Source: Conexibacter sp. CPCC 205762 (GTDB lineage: Bacteria > Actinomycetota > Thermoleophilia > Solirubrobacterales > Solirubrobacteraceae). Taken from it: 64,000 nt of DNA. The notes under the pieces are model-generated. The model made no database searches. It saw only the letters and a list, made by a program, of their open reading frames with translations, and was not told the DNA's origin. The DNA is taken from assembly GCF_030646155.1 (NCBI RefSeq), contig NZ_JAUTDN010000031.1, positions 1-64,000 on the forward strand. Direction: 5' to 3'. The position numbers and the translations under genes were made by a program. The stretch's first letter is position 1; each line of letters starts with the position of its first letter. Positions 41,208 to 49,963 of this stretch are shown here, piece after piece.

Positions 41208-42337
41208 CTCGCCGCCGCCTTGCCCGTGCAGACTCTCTCCGGCGTCGTGAAGCCGTCGGCGAAGACGGTGTCGACGATGTTGTCCTTCGTCACGACGACC
41301 GGGTCGAGCAGGATCGACGGCACGTCGCCGGCGCCGTTGTCGGTCGTGCCGGTCGCCAGCGCTCTCGCCTCGTCGGCCTTGCCGGTGCCGAGCGCGACGG
41401 CGACTCTGGCGGCCGCCTCGGCCTCGGCCTTGATCGCCTTGTAGACCGACATCGTCTGCTGGCCGAGCAGGATCCGCTGGAGCCCGGCGTCGGTCGCGTC
41501 CTGGCCGGTGACGAGCACTCTGCCGGTCAGCCCGCGCGGCTCCAGCGCGTTGACGACGCCGCCGGCGAGGCCGTCGTTGGCGGCGATCACGCCGTCGACC
41601 TGGTCGTTGAGGCGGGTCAGCGCCTGCTCCATCAGCGTGCGACCCTTCTGCGGGTCGAACTGCTGCGCGTCGCCCTCGTACCCGAGTCTGAGCGTGCCGT
41701 CTCTGATCAGCGGGTCGAGCGCTCTGTGCGCGCCGGCCTTGAACTGGCGGCCGGGCGCGATCGACTGGTCGCCGTTGATGAACGCGACGGTCGAGCCCTC
41801 TCTCAGCTCTCTCGCGAGGAACTCGCCCTGCAGCTGGCCGACGATCTCGTTGTCGAACGAGACGTAGAAGTCGGCGTGGCCGTCGGTGATCAGGCCGTCG
41901 TAGGAGACGACCGGGATTCTCGCCTGCTGCGCCTTGTCGGAGATCGCCGCGCCGGCCGCCTCGTCCAGCGGCGAGACGACGATCACGTCGGCGCCGTTGG
42001 TGATCGCGGACTCGGTCTGCGTCACCTGCCGCGCCGAGTCGCCCTCGGCGTTGTTGGCGATCACCTCGGCGCCCGGGGCGATCTCCTGCACCGCTCTCTC
42101 GAACAGCGGCTTGTCCTGGTTCTCGAAGCGGTCGGCGCAGGTCGAGCAGGGCATCAGGAAGGCGATCTTGAGGCCCTTCCCGCTCTGCCCGCCGGACTCG
42201 CCGCCCGTCGTGCTCGCCGTCGTCGCGCTGCCACTGCCCGTGCTCTCGTCGTCCGACGAGGAACCGCAGGCGGCCAGGCCGCCGCCCATCAATGCCGTCG
42301 TGGCGACCAACGCCACGACCGATCGCAGGTGCTTCAC
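41195..42337 (-). CDS. Sugar-binding lipoprotein, XylF type
   Basis: 380-residue receptor. The signal peptide ends in GLAACG with Cys24 lipidated, followed by a Ser/Thr/Gly tether. The mature type I binding fold starts LKIAFLMPCSTCADRFENQD, unusual for its CSTC pair at the sugar-facing edge, with another Cys pair at the C-terminus (RVCTGKAAARC) that may bond. DVIVVSPLDEAAGAAISDKA and GVIAANDGLAGGVVNAL are XylF/RbsB blocks. First gene of the importer, with the ROK gene 48 bases upstream on the same strand. Confidence 0.9.
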   Translation of the reverse strand: MKHLRSVVALVATTALMGGGLAACGSSSDDESTGSGSATTASTTGGESGGQSGKGLKIAFLMPCSTCADRFENQDKPLFERAVQEIAPGAEVIANNAEGDSARQVTQTESAITNGADVIVVSPLDEAAGAAISDKAQQARIPVVSYDGLITDGHADFYVSFDNEIVGQLQGEFLARELREGSTVAFINGDQSIAPGRQFKAGAHRALDPLIRDGTLRLGYEGDAQQFDPQKGRTLMEQALTRLNDQVDGVIAANDGLAGGVVNALEPRGLTGRVLVTGQDATDAGLQRILLGQQTMSVYKAIKAEAEAAARVAVALGTGKADEARALATGTTDNGAGDVPSILLDPVVVTKDNIVDTVFADGFTTPERVCTGKAAARCPQ

Positions 42338-42385
42338 CGTGCGTCCTCTCCTCCGTGGGTGTGTCTGGGGGTGCTGCGGGGTGCG

Positions 42386-43615
42386 TCAGGGTGCTGCGAG
42401 CGCCGCCCGCTGCCCGCCTGCGGCGAAGAAGCGGTCGACGATCATCGTCGCCGCCCCGAGCGCGACCGCATCGGGGCCGAGGCGACAGAGGTCGAGCGTC
42501 AGCTGCTCGAACGGCGGTCTCAGCGCGCGCCCGCCGGCCTGCTCCGCCACCAGCGGAAGCAGCAGCGGACCGAGCCGCAGCCCGACCCAGCCGCCGACGA
42601 CGACGCGGTCGGGGTTGATCAGGTTGACGAGGTCCGAGACCCCGGCGCCGAGGTAACGGGCGGTCTCGCGCAGGACGCCGAGCGCGCGCTCGTCCCCCGC
42701 CTCCGCCGCGACCGCCAGCCGCTCGATCGCCGCCTCGTCGCCGTGACCGCCGGCCGGCTCGCCGCCGTCCCCTCCGGCGGCCAGCCAGCGGCGTGCGATC
42801 GCCGGCGCCCCGACGTAGGCCTCGAGGCAGCCGTGCGCGCCGCAGCGGCACGGGTCGCCGTCGAGCACCAACGTCGTGTGGCCCCACTCGCCGGCGGACG
42901 CGCTCGCCCCGCGGTAGACCGCTCCGTGCTGCAGGAACGACGCCCCGACGCCGGTCCCGATCAGGCAGACCATCACGTCCTGGTCCTCGCCGGCGGCACC
43001 GAACCACGCCTCCGCCGTCCCCAGCGCCTTCGCGCCGTTGGAGACGAACGACGGCAGCCCGGTCCGCTCGGCCAGCAGCGTCGCCAGCGGCACGCCCTCC
43101 CAGCCGATGCTGGGTGCGTGCACGAGCGTCGTGCCGCTGCTGTCCTCGACGATGCCGGGGACGCCGACGCCGAGCCCGAGCACGCGCTCGCGCTCGACGC
43201 CGGCGCCGTCCAGCAGCCGCTGCACGCCGTCGGCGACGAGGTCGGCGATCGCCTCCGCCCGCTGGTCGTCGGCGCCGACCGGCAGCTCGACCTCGGCGGT
43301 GCGCTGCAGCGCCAGGTCGAACAGCTCCAGCCGCACCGCCGTCTCGCCGAGGTCGATCCCGACGATCGCGCCGTAGCGCGGGTTGATGCCGGTCAACGAG
43401 GCCGGACGGCCGCCGTTGGAGGGGAGCTGCCCGGCCTCGCCGAGCACCCCCTCCTCCAGCAGCTGCCCGACGACGTTGGCCGCGGTCGCGGCGCTGACGC
43501 CCGCGCGGACGGCGATGTCCTGCCGGCTGATCGGCCCCTCGCGGCGGAGCGTGTAGAGCACGCTCGCGCGGTTCGCGAGACGGACGTCACGGGTTGTCCT
43601 GCGGGTCACCGCCAT
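42386..43615 (-). CDS. ROK family transcriptional regulator
   Basis: 409 residues. N-terminal winged helix: SVLYTLRREGPISRQDIAVR then AGVSAATAANVVGQLLEEGV. The ROK domain starts AIVGIDLGETAVRLELFDL; GVPGIVEDSSG, LIGTGVGASFL and the zinc site GEWGHTTLVLDGDPCRCGAH with GCLEAYVG are all present, so it may bind, and possibly phosphorylate, a sugar. Lies between the secreted GH30 gene and the importer, all on one strand, and is the likely repressor of the locus. Confidence 0.92.
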   Translation of the reverse strand: MAVTRRTTRDVRLANRASVLYTLRREGPISRQDIAVRAGVSAATAANVVGQLLEEGVLGEAGQLPSNGGRPASLTGINPRYGAIVGIDLGETAVRLELFDLALQRTAEVELPVGADDQRAEAIADLVADGVQRLLDGAGVERERVLGLGVGVPGIVEDSSGTTLVHAPSIGWEGVPLATLLAERTGLPSFVSNGAKALGTAEAWFGAAGEDQDVMVCLIGTGVGASFLQHGAVYRGASASAGEWGHTTLVLDGDPCRCGAHGCLEAYVGAPAIARRWLAAGGDGGEPAGGHGDEAAIERLAVAAEAGDERALGVLRETARYLGAGVSDLVNLINPDRVVVGGWVGLRLGPLLLPLVAEQAGGRALRPPFEQLTLDLCRLGPDAVALGAATMIVDRFFAAGGQRAALAAP

Positions 43616-43625
43616 CCTCCTGCGC

Positions 43626-45548
43626 TCAGCTCGTGGGGACGAGCTGCCACTCCTGGTTGGGCTCGCCCGTGAAGGTCGCCCACTGCTGGATCTGGGTGTC
43701 CTCCTCGAGTCTGCCGTCGGTCAGGTCGAGCGACTTGCCGGAGCCGCGGTTGACGATCCGGTAGTAGCCGGAGGTCGCGGCCGTGATCGACCACTGCTGG
43801 TAGACGTTCCCTGACCCCGTGACGGCCCACTGCTGCATCTTCCCGCCGTCGGCGGTCGAGCTGCCGTTGTCGAGCCCGAGGCCGCTGTTGCGGTTGATCA
43901 GGTTGTAGTAGCCGCTGCCGATGTCGACGAGTCTCCACTGCTGGTCGTAGTCGGAGTTGTCGAGCCACTGGACGATTCTCGCGCCGTTGGCCGTCGAGGC
44001 GCCGGAGACGCCGAACGGCTTGCCGCTGGTGCGGCTGACGAACTTGAAGATCCGCCCGTTGGCCGGCGTCGCCGGCAGCGACGTGGCGGCCGGGATCGTC
44101 CCGCGGAAGGTCGCTGTCGCGCGCGACCCGAGCGTGTAGCTGAACGACCCTCTGCCGTTCCAGCTGACCGTGAACGCGGTCGATGTCGTGTTGGTGTTGT
44201 GCGCGACGAGCACCTCCTGGCCGCTCGGGTCCTTGAACGCGGCCGTGACGATCCCGTGCGCGTCGACGGTCGAGCCGATGTGTCTCGATCCGACCGGGAC
44301 GAACTTCGAGATCTGCCCGAGCTGGAAGTAGCTGTTGCGCAGCGTCACCGCGCTCGTGCTCGGGTCGATCGTGATCAGGCCGACGCAGCTTCTGCAGCCG
44401 CCGAGGGTCGGGCCGGCGCTCGGGTCGAGCGCGATGTTCCACGTGATCGCGCCCTCAGCCCAGTTCTGGACCGACTTCAGCGCCATGTCGGCGGTGCCGT
44501 ATCTGATGATGTCGGTCGGACCGGTGTCCGACGAGCACTCGGTCTCGAAGATGCTCTTCGTCGGGAAGAGGTTGTGGATCTTCGTCATCGCCGCCGGATC
44601 CGACGGGTTGTCGTAGCAGTGCCACGCCGTGCCGTCGAAGCTGCTCGCGTTGGCGTTCAGCAGCGCGAGCGGGTTGGCGAAGAACTCCCAGTTGTGGTCG
44701 AAGCCGAGGATCTGCTTCGACAGGCCCGCTCTCGTCAGCGTCGGGCGCAGGTAGTTGGCGACCCACGAGCCCTCGGCCGCCGGCGTCCAGCTCATGCCGG
44801 GGTAGTCGGTCGGGCAGTAGCCGGGCTCGTTCTGCGGCGTGACCGCCCAGATCGGGATCCCGTTGCTCTCGTACGCTCTGATCCAGCTCGCGAAGTAGTC
44901 GGCCCAGTCCTGGTAGTTGGCCGCGTTGAGCGTGCTGTTGACGCCGCCGGTGTTGCAGATCATCGAGCCGTTGGACTTCATCCAGCCGGGCGCGCTCCAG
45001 GGGCTGGCGACGATCTTCAGGTTCGGGTTGATCGCGAGCGCGTCTCTGATCATCGGGATGATCCGCCCGGTGTCCTGGCTGGTCAGCGCGAAGGCGCTGC
45101 CGGAGCTGTCGCGCGAGGTCCAGTGTCTCGTCGCGGCGGTGAAGTCCGACGACGTCATCGGCACGCGCCAGAACTGGAAGCCGACGCCGTCGGCCGCGCT
45201 CGTGGCGAAGATCTTGTTCATCAGCGTCGAGTACGCCGACGGGTTCGACGTCTTCAGTCTCGCCAGCAGGTACGCCGACGAGTCGGTGAACGAGGCGCCG
45301 AAGCCGCCGCTGATCGTCTGCGTCACCTTGCTGTCGTCGACCTCGACGTTGATCGTGCCGCGCGCGGCGCTGCCGAGCGTGACGTTGGGCTGCGCCGTCA
45401 GCCCGCTGCTGCCGCTTCCCGGCGTCTGCCACACGTTCAGCGTCTCGCCGACCGCGAGCGCTGAGCTGGGTACTGCTCCGAGCGCGACCGTCGCTCCGAC
45501 TGCAAGCAGGGCCGCGCGACAGGCGCTGGTGAGCCTGTTCCGCTCCAT
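43626..45548 (-). CDS. Secreted GH30 glycosidase with C-terminal ricin-type lectin domain
   Basis: 640 residues. Signal peptide about 1-32 (AALLAVGATVALGAVPSSALA). The GH30 barrel has ISGGFGASFTDSSAYLL, VASPWSAPGWMKSNGSM, the acid/base Glu241 in TPQNEPGYCP and the nucleophile Glu337 in SIFETECSS. A beta domain follows to about 490. The last 140 residues are a CBM13/ricin-B trefoil with QW-type repeats (ARIVQWLDNSDYDQQWRLV, KMQQWAVTGSGNVYQQWSI, IQQWATFTGEPNQEWQLV). Likely an endo-beta-1,6-glucanase or related glucosylceramidase-type enzyme acting outside the cell; linkage is inference. Confidence 0.9.
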   Translation of the reverse strand: MERNRLTSACRAALLAVGATVALGAVPSSALAVGETLNVWQTPGSGSSGLTAQPNVTLGSAARGTINVEVDDSKVTQTISGGFGASFTDSSAYLLARLKTSNPSAYSTLMNKIFATSAADGVGFQFWRVPMTSSDFTAATRHWTSRDSSGSAFALTSQDTGRIIPMIRDALAINPNLKIVASPWSAPGWMKSNGSMICNTGGVNSTLNAANYQDWADYFASWIRAYESNGIPIWAVTPQNEPGYCPTDYPGMSWTPAAEGSWVANYLRPTLTRAGLSKQILGFDHNWEFFANPLALLNANASSFDGTAWHCYDNPSDPAAMTKIHNLFPTKSIFETECSSDTGPTDIIRYGTADMALKSVQNWAEGAITWNIALDPSAGPTLGGCRSCVGLITIDPSTSAVTLRNSYFQLGQISKFVPVGSRHIGSTVDAHGIVTAAFKDPSGQEVLVAHNTNTTSTAFTVSWNGRGSFSYTLGSRATATFRGTIPAATSLPATPANGRIFKFVSRTSGKPFGVSGASTANGARIVQWLDNSDYDQQWRLVDIGSGYYNLINRNSGLGLDNGSSTADGGKMQQWAVTGSGNVYQQWSITAATSGYYRIVNRGSGKSLDLTDGRLEEDTQIQQWATFTGEPNQEWQLVPTS

Positions 45549-45583
45549 CTCTCCTCCAACCTCGCTGGAACAACCCTTCGGAC

Positions 45584-45620
45584 GGGACTTAACCTAAGAG
45601 CTAGAAGAAGTCCCTGTCAA
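45584..45620 (-). promoter_or_regulatory. Strong promoter with overlapping inverted repeat, upstream of GH30
   Basis: On the minus strand TTGACA (45615-45620), 18-bp spacer, TAGGTT (45591-45596). GGGACTT (45584-45590) and AAGTCCC (45608-45614) form a perfect 7-bp inverted repeat that fills the space between and just past the two hexamers. This is where a repressor, most simply the ROK protein, would block polymerase. Confidence 0.65.
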
Positions 45621-45665
45621 GGGTCCGGGTACGGTTTCCTGCGAACCCTGCAGCGAGGAGAGCGG

Positions 45666-47282
45666 ATGAGCATCGAGGAGACGGTCGGCAGCGCGCGGCG
45701 GCAGTCGCTGGCGGACCTGCTGCGGCGCTCCGCGGCCCGCCATCCGGCGCGCGTCGCGGTCTCGGAGGGCGCGCGGGCGCGGACCTTCGCCGAGCTCGAC
45801 GCCGACGCCTCGCGGATCGCGCAGGCGCTGCACGCGCGCGGTGTGGGCGCAGGCGACCGCGTCGCGCTGCTGGCGCGCAACTGCCTCGACTACGTCCAGG
45901 CGATCTTCGGCGTCGCACGCGCCGGCGCCGTGCTGGTGCCGGTCAACTTCATGCTGGGCGGGCGGGAGGCCGGCTACGTGCTCGGGCATTCGAGAGCGGT
46001 CGCGCTGATCGCGCAGGAGGCGCTGGTCGGGGTCGCCGAGGAGGCGCTGGCGACCCGCGCGGAGGCCGCTCCCGCGTCCGGCGCGGAGGCCTCCCCCGCG
46101 ATGCGCGCCCGCGTCGTCATCGGCGACGGCGAGCCGGCGGAGGGCTGGGAGCCGTTCTCCGCGCTGCTCGCGCACGACGACGCGCGCGATCCGCAGGTGC
46201 CGCTGGCGCCCGACGCGCCGGCGCAGGTCCTCTACACCTCCGGCACCGAGTCGCGGCCGAAGGGCGCGGTCCTCTCGCACGACGCGCTGATCGCGCAGTA
46301 CGCCTCGTGCGTGATCGACGGCGGCATGAGCGGCGACGACGTCGAGCTGCACGCGCTGCCGCTGTTCCACTGCGCCCAGCAGCACTGCTTCCTCGTGCCG
46401 GACGTGTGGCTCGGCGCGCGCAGCATCATCCTCCCCGGCCCCGACCCGGCGACCGTGCTGGAGCGGATCGAGGCCGACGGGGTCACGAAGCTGTTCGCGC
46501 CGCCGACCGTCTGGATCTCGCTGCTGCGCCACCCCGACTTCGACCGCCGCGACCTCTCCTCGCTGCGCAAGGGCTACTACGGCGCCGCGATCATGCCGGT
46601 CGAGGTGCTGCGCGAGCTGGGCGAGCGGCTGCCGCAGGTGCGGCTGTGGAACTTCTACGGGCAGACCGAGATGGCGCCGGTCGCCGTGATGCTGCAGCCC
46701 GAGGACCAGATCCGCAAGGCCGGCTCGGCGGGGCGCGCGGCGTTGAACGTCGAGACGCGCGTGATCCGGCCGGACGGGAGCGACTGCGCGGCTGGCGAGA
46801 TCGGCGAGATCGTCCATCGCAGCCCGCACGCGATCCTCGGGTACCTCGACGACCCGGACAAGACGGCAGCGGCGTTCGCCGGCGGCTGGTTCCACTCCGG
46901 CGACCTCGGCACGCTCGACGACGAGGGCTACCTGACCGTCGTCGACCGCATCAAGGACATGATCAAGACGGGCGGCGAGAACGTCGCGAGTCGCGAGGTC
47001 GAGGAGGCGCTGTACGAGCACGACGCGGTCGCCGAGGTCGCGGTCGTCGGCGTGCCGCACCCGGTCTGGATCGAGGCGGTCGTCGCGATCGCGGTCCCGA
47101 GAGCGGGCGCCGCGCTCGACGCCGACGCGCTGATCGCCCACGCGCGCGAGCGGCTGGCGCCGTTCAAGGTGCCGAAGGCGGTAGCGGTCGTCGACGCGCT
47201 GCCGAAGAACCCGAGCGGCAAGCTGCTGAAGCGAGACCTGCGCGAGCAGTACGCCGCGCTGGCGGACGAGATCGCGCGCTAG
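45666..47282 (+). CDS. Acyl-CoA ligase of the AMP-forming family
   Basis: 538 residues. Activates a carboxylic acid to acyl-AMP and then acyl-CoA. Motifs: P-loop YTSGTESRPKGAVLSH near 193, the FYGQTEMAP motif near 327, GWFHSGDLGTLDDEGYLTVVD near 408, and the C-terminal Lys in PKNPSGKLLKRDLREQ. FADD-like medium or long chain synthetases fit best. GAGGAGAG precedes the ATG. Its TAG shares a base with the GTG of the response regulator (TAGTG), so the two are translationally linked. Confidence 0.9.
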   Translation: MSIEETVGSARRQSLADLLRRSAARHPARVAVSEGARARTFAELDADASRIAQALHARGVGAGDRVALLARNCLDYVQAIFGVARAGAVLVPVNFMLGGREAGYVLGHSRAVALIAQEALVGVAEEALATRAEAAPASGAEASPAMRARVVIGDGEPAEGWEPFSALLAHDDARDPQVPLAPDAPAQVLYTSGTESRPKGAVLSHDALIAQYASCVIDGGMSGDDVELHALPLFHCAQQHCFLVPDVWLGARSIILPGPDPATVLERIEADGVTKLFAPPTVWISLLRHPDFDRRDLSSLRKGYYGAAIMPVEVLRELGERLPQVRLWNFYGQTEMAPVAVMLQPEDQIRKAGSAGRAALNVETRVIRPDGSDCAAGEIGEIVHRSPHAILGYLDDPDKTAAAFAGGWFHSGDLGTLDDEGYLTVVDRIKDMIKTGGENVASREVEEALYEHDAVAEVAVVGVPHPVWIEAVVAIAVPRAGAALDADALIAHARERLAPFKVPKAVAVVDALPKNPSGKLLKRDLREQYAALADEIAR

Positions 47283-47974
47283 TGGCGGCGCCGACGCCGG
47301 ACGCGGGCGTGCCGGACGCTGGGCGGGCGCTGCGCGTCCTGCTCGCCGACGACGAGCCGCTGCTGCGGGCAGGGCTGGCGCAGCTGCTCGCGGACGCGGG
47401 GATCGAGGTCGTGGCGCAGATCGGCTCCGCGGACGAGATCGCCGCCGCCGTCGCCGCGCACGCGCCCGACGTCGCCGTGATCGACATCCAGATGCCGCCC
47501 GGCGGGAGCGACGACGGCCTGCGCGCGGCGATCGCGCTGCGCCGCTCCGGCGCGCCGACGCGCGTGCTGGTGCTGTCGAACTTCCTCGAGGAGCGCTACC
47601 CGCTGGAGCTGATCGGCGACGACGCCAGCGGCGTCGGCTACCTGCTGAAGACGCGCGTCGCCGACGCGGGCGCGCTGGTGGAGGCGCTGCGGCGGGTCGC
47701 GGCCGGCGGCTCCGCGCTCGACCCGGAGGTGGTCGCGCGGATGGTCGGCCGGCGCCGCCCGGCCGACCCGCTGCAGACGCTGACGCCGCGCGAGCGCGAG
47801 GTGCTGACGGGGATGGCCGAGGGCCTCTCCAACCGCGGCATCGCCGACGCGCTCGGGGTGTCGGAGGCGGCGGTCGAGAAGCACGTCACGCGCCTCTTCG
47901 GCAAGCTCGGCCTCAGCCGCCAGCCGGATCGTCACCGGCGCGTGCAGGCGGTGCTGGCGCTGCTGCGGCCGTGA
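47282..47974 (+). CDS. NarL/LuxR family response regulator
   Basis: 230 residues. Receiver domain: RVLLADDEPLLRAGL with the acidic pair, phosphoacceptor Asp68 in VAVIDIQMPPGG, and LVLSNFLEERYPLELIG. LuxR HTH: LTPREREVLTGMAEGLSNRG followed by GVSEAAVEKHVTRLFGKLGL. Paralog of the regulator at 49160-49816 (both share LIGDDASGVGYLLK). No kinase is cotranscribed; the histidine kinase on the opposite strand converges on it with a 62-base overlap and may serve both. Confidence 0.9.
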   Translation: MAAPTPDAGVPDAGRALRVLLADDEPLLRAGLAQLLADAGIEVVAQIGSADEIAAAVAAHAPDVAVIDIQMPPGGSDDGLRAAIALRRSGAPTRVLVLSNFLEERYPLELIGDDASGVGYLLKTRVADAGALVEALRRVAAGGSALDPEVVARMVGRRRPADPLQTLTPREREVLTGMAEGLSNRGIADALGVSEAAVEKHVTRLFGKLGLSRQPDRHRRVQAVLALLRP

Positions 47975-49163
47975 GCGGCAGGCGGGCTTCGAGGACGGTG
48001 CCGGGCGCGCCCCCGCCAGCGTCAGCCGCGAAGCCGGACGCGCCAGCATCAGCCGCGAAGCCGGGCGCGCTCGCGCGAGGCGGCGCGCCCTCCCTCAGCG
48101 CGAGCCGCCCGCCGAGCGCCTCGACCCGATCGCGCAGACCCGCCAGCCCGCGGCCGGGCGCGGGCGTCGCGCCGCCGCGGCCGTCGTCGGCGACGGTCAC
48201 GACCAGCTCGCCGCCGTCGTCGGTCACGCGCACGCTGGCGGCCTCGGCGGCAGCGTGCTTGACGACGTTCGTGAGCGCCTCGGCGATCGTGTAGTAGGCC
48301 GCCGCCTCGACCGCCGCCGGCCAGCGCCGCTCGGGGATCTCCAGCGTGACGACCAGCGGCAGCGGCCCCGTCAGCGACTCGACCGCCGCCGCCACGCCGC
48401 GGTTGGTGAGGATCTGCGGATGCAGCCCCGAGCCGAGGTCGCGCAGCTCCGCGATCGCGCCCTGCGTCTCGCGCGCGGCCGCCTCGATCAGCGCCGCGAC
48501 CTCGCCGCGATCGCCGCCCGCCTCCCCGCCGCCCGCGCCCGCCTCGCCCCGGCTCGCGAGTGCCTCTCCGCCGCCAGCCGGCTCAGCGCCCGCCGCGGCG
48601 CGATCCGCCGCCCGCCGCAGCGCCAGCAGGATCCCGATCAGCCGCTGCTGGGCGCCGTCGTGGAGGTCGCGGACGAGCCGGCGGCGCTCGGCGTCGGCCG
48701 CCTCGACGATCCGCGCGCGGGAGGCGTGCAGCTCCTCCGCTCGCGCCCGCGCGACCGCCTCGCGCCGCAGCGCCTCCTCCGCCTCCAGCTGCGCCGTCAC
48801 GTCGCGGAAGACCACGACCGCACCGCGCCCGCCGGCCGTCGCCAGCGGCGCGGAGGAGTACGCGACGCGGAAGCTCGAGCCGTCGCGGCGCCAGAAGACG
48901 TCGTCCTCGGCGCGCACGGTCTCGCCGCTCGTGCGCGGCCGCAGCAGCGGGCAGTCCTCCTCTGGGAAGGGCGTCCCGTCGCCGTGATGGTGGTGGATCG
49001 TCGCGTGGCTGGGGCGGCCGAGCAGCGCCTCCCCCGGCCAGCCGAGCAGCTCCAGCGCGGCCGGGTTGGCGAACTCGACGCGGCCCTCGTGGTCGACGAC
49101 GTAGACCGCGTCGGCGATGCTGTCGAGCAGCAGGCCGAGCAGCTCCGGCGGCGCGCTTCTCAT
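47913..49163 (-). CDS. PAS-domain sensor histidine kinase (HisKA_3)
   Basis: 416 residues, cytosolic. PAS domain (residues 8-125) with AVYVVDHEGRVEFANPAALELLGW; HHHHGDG at 57-63 is a possible metal patch. Dimerisation/phosphoacceptor helix with His168 in RRLVRDLHDGAQQRL. The ATPase domain shows YYTIAEALTNVVKHA, VADDGRGG and GLAGLRDRVEALGGRL. Two Ala/Gly-rich insertions (around 205-235 and 380-400) come from repeats. ATGA overlap with the regulator upstream forms a classical pair. Confidence 0.9.
   Translation of the reverse strand: MRSAPPELLGLLLDSIADAVYVVDHEGRVEFANPAALELLGWPGEALLGRPSHATIHHHHGDGTPFPEEDCPLLRPRTSGETVRAEDDVFWRRDGSSFRVAYSSAPLATAGGRGAVVVFRDVTAQLEAEEALRREAVARARAEELHASRARIVEAADAERRRLVRDLHDGAQQRLIGILLALRRAADRAAAGAEPAGGGEALASRGEAGAGGGEAGGDRGEVAALIEAAARETQGAIAELRDLGSGLHPQILTNRGVAAAVESLTGPLPLVVTLEIPERRWPAAVEAAAYYTIAEALTNVVKHAAAEAASVRVTDDGGELVVTVADDGRGGATPAPGRGLAGLRDRVEALGGRLALREGAPPRASAPGFAADAGASGFAADAGGGAPGTVLEARLPLTAAAAPAPPARAGDDPAGG
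48015..48068 (-). repeat. In-frame 27-bp tandem repeat in the kinase gene
   Basis: Two copies of 27 bases differing at two positions, starting GCCAGC(G/A)TCAGCCGCGAAGC on the plus strand. They encode GFAADAGAS-type nonapeptides near the C-terminus of the kinase, after the last ATPase motif. Confidence 0.8.
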
Positions 49164-49816
49164 GAGGCCCGCAGCCGCGTCAGGACCGCCATCACGCGAC
49201 GGTGCTCGCCGGCCTCCTCGCCGAGGCCGAGCTTGTCGAAGACGCGCGTCGCGTGCTTGTCGACGGCCGCCGGGGTGATCTGCAGCAGCGCCGCGATGCC
49301 GCGGTTGGACTTGCCCTCGGCCATCAGCGTCAGCACCTCCCGCTCGCGCGGCGTCAGCTCCGCCAGCGGGTCGTCAGCGCGGCGGCGGCCGACGATCCGC
49401 GCGACGACCTCGGGGTCGAGCGCCGAGCCGCCCGCTGCGACCCGCTCGATCGCCTCGACCAGCGCGCCGACGTCGGCGACGCGATCCTTCAGCAGGTAGC
49501 CGACGCCGCTCGCGTCGTCGCCGATCAGGTCGAGCGCGTAGCGCTCCTCGAGGAACTGCGACAGCACGACGACGCTCGTGCCGGGCAGCGTCGCGCGGAT
49601 CTCGCGCGCGGCGCGGAGGCCGTCGTCGGTCCCGTCGGGCGGCATCTGCACGTCGACGAGCGCCACGTCGGGCCGGTGGGCGCGCGCCTTGCGCAGCAGC
49701 TCCTCGGCGTCGCCGGCCTCGGCGACGACCTCGATCCCCGCGTCCTCCAGCAGCCGCGCGACGCCCTGGCGCAGCAGCGCGTTGTCGTCGGCGACGAGCA
49801 CCCGGAGCGGAGCCAT
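49160..49816 (-). CDS. NarL/LuxR family response regulator, partner of the kinase
   Basis: 218 residues. Receiver: RVLVADDNALLRQGVARLL, Asp55 in VALVDVQMPPDG, VVVLSQFLEERYALDLIG. HTH: LTPREREVLTLMAEGKSNRG and QITPAAVDKHATRVFDKLGL. Coupled to the kinase by ATGA, so kinase and regulator form a two-component system. TAGGGT ends seven bases before the ATG (49824-49829), consistent with a leaderless message. Confidence 0.92.
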   Translation of the reverse strand: MAPLRVLVADDNALLRQGVARLLEDAGIEVVAEAGDAEELLRKARAHRPDVALVDVQMPPDGTDDGLRAAREIRATLPGTSVVVLSQFLEERYALDLIGDDASGVGYLLKDRVADVGALVEAIERVAAGGSALDPEVVARIVGRRRADDPLAELTPREREVLTLMAEGKSNRGIAALLQITPAAVDKHATRVFDKLGLGEEAGEHRRVMAVLTRLRAS

Positions 49817-49866
49817 GGGCCGCACCCTACCGCCGCCCGCCTCGCGCCCGCCGACGCCCCGCGCGA

Positions 49867-49884
49867 TGTCGGGTTTTCCCGACA
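49867..49884. promoter_or_regulatory. Palindrome in the regulator/membrane-protein divergent region
   Basis: TGTCGGG, TTTT, CCCGACA: perfect 7-bp arms. ACAGC-G-GCTGT overlaps its right end (49882 onward). It lies about 50 bases upstream of the response regulator start and 80 upstream of the opposite gene, an operator-like position. The 49817-49963 gap shows nothing else. Confidence 0.4.
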
Positions 49885-49963
49885 GCGGCTGTCCGATCGC
49901 GCCCCTGTCCGCGCCCGCGCGCGACTGCGACGCTCGACGCACACTCCAACGAGGAGCCCAGCG

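Noticed and set aside
45549-45620. Rho-independent terminator formed by GGGACTT/AAGTCCC
   Set aside because: The arms are 17 bases apart and bracket a near-consensus promoter; no gene ends here on either strand.
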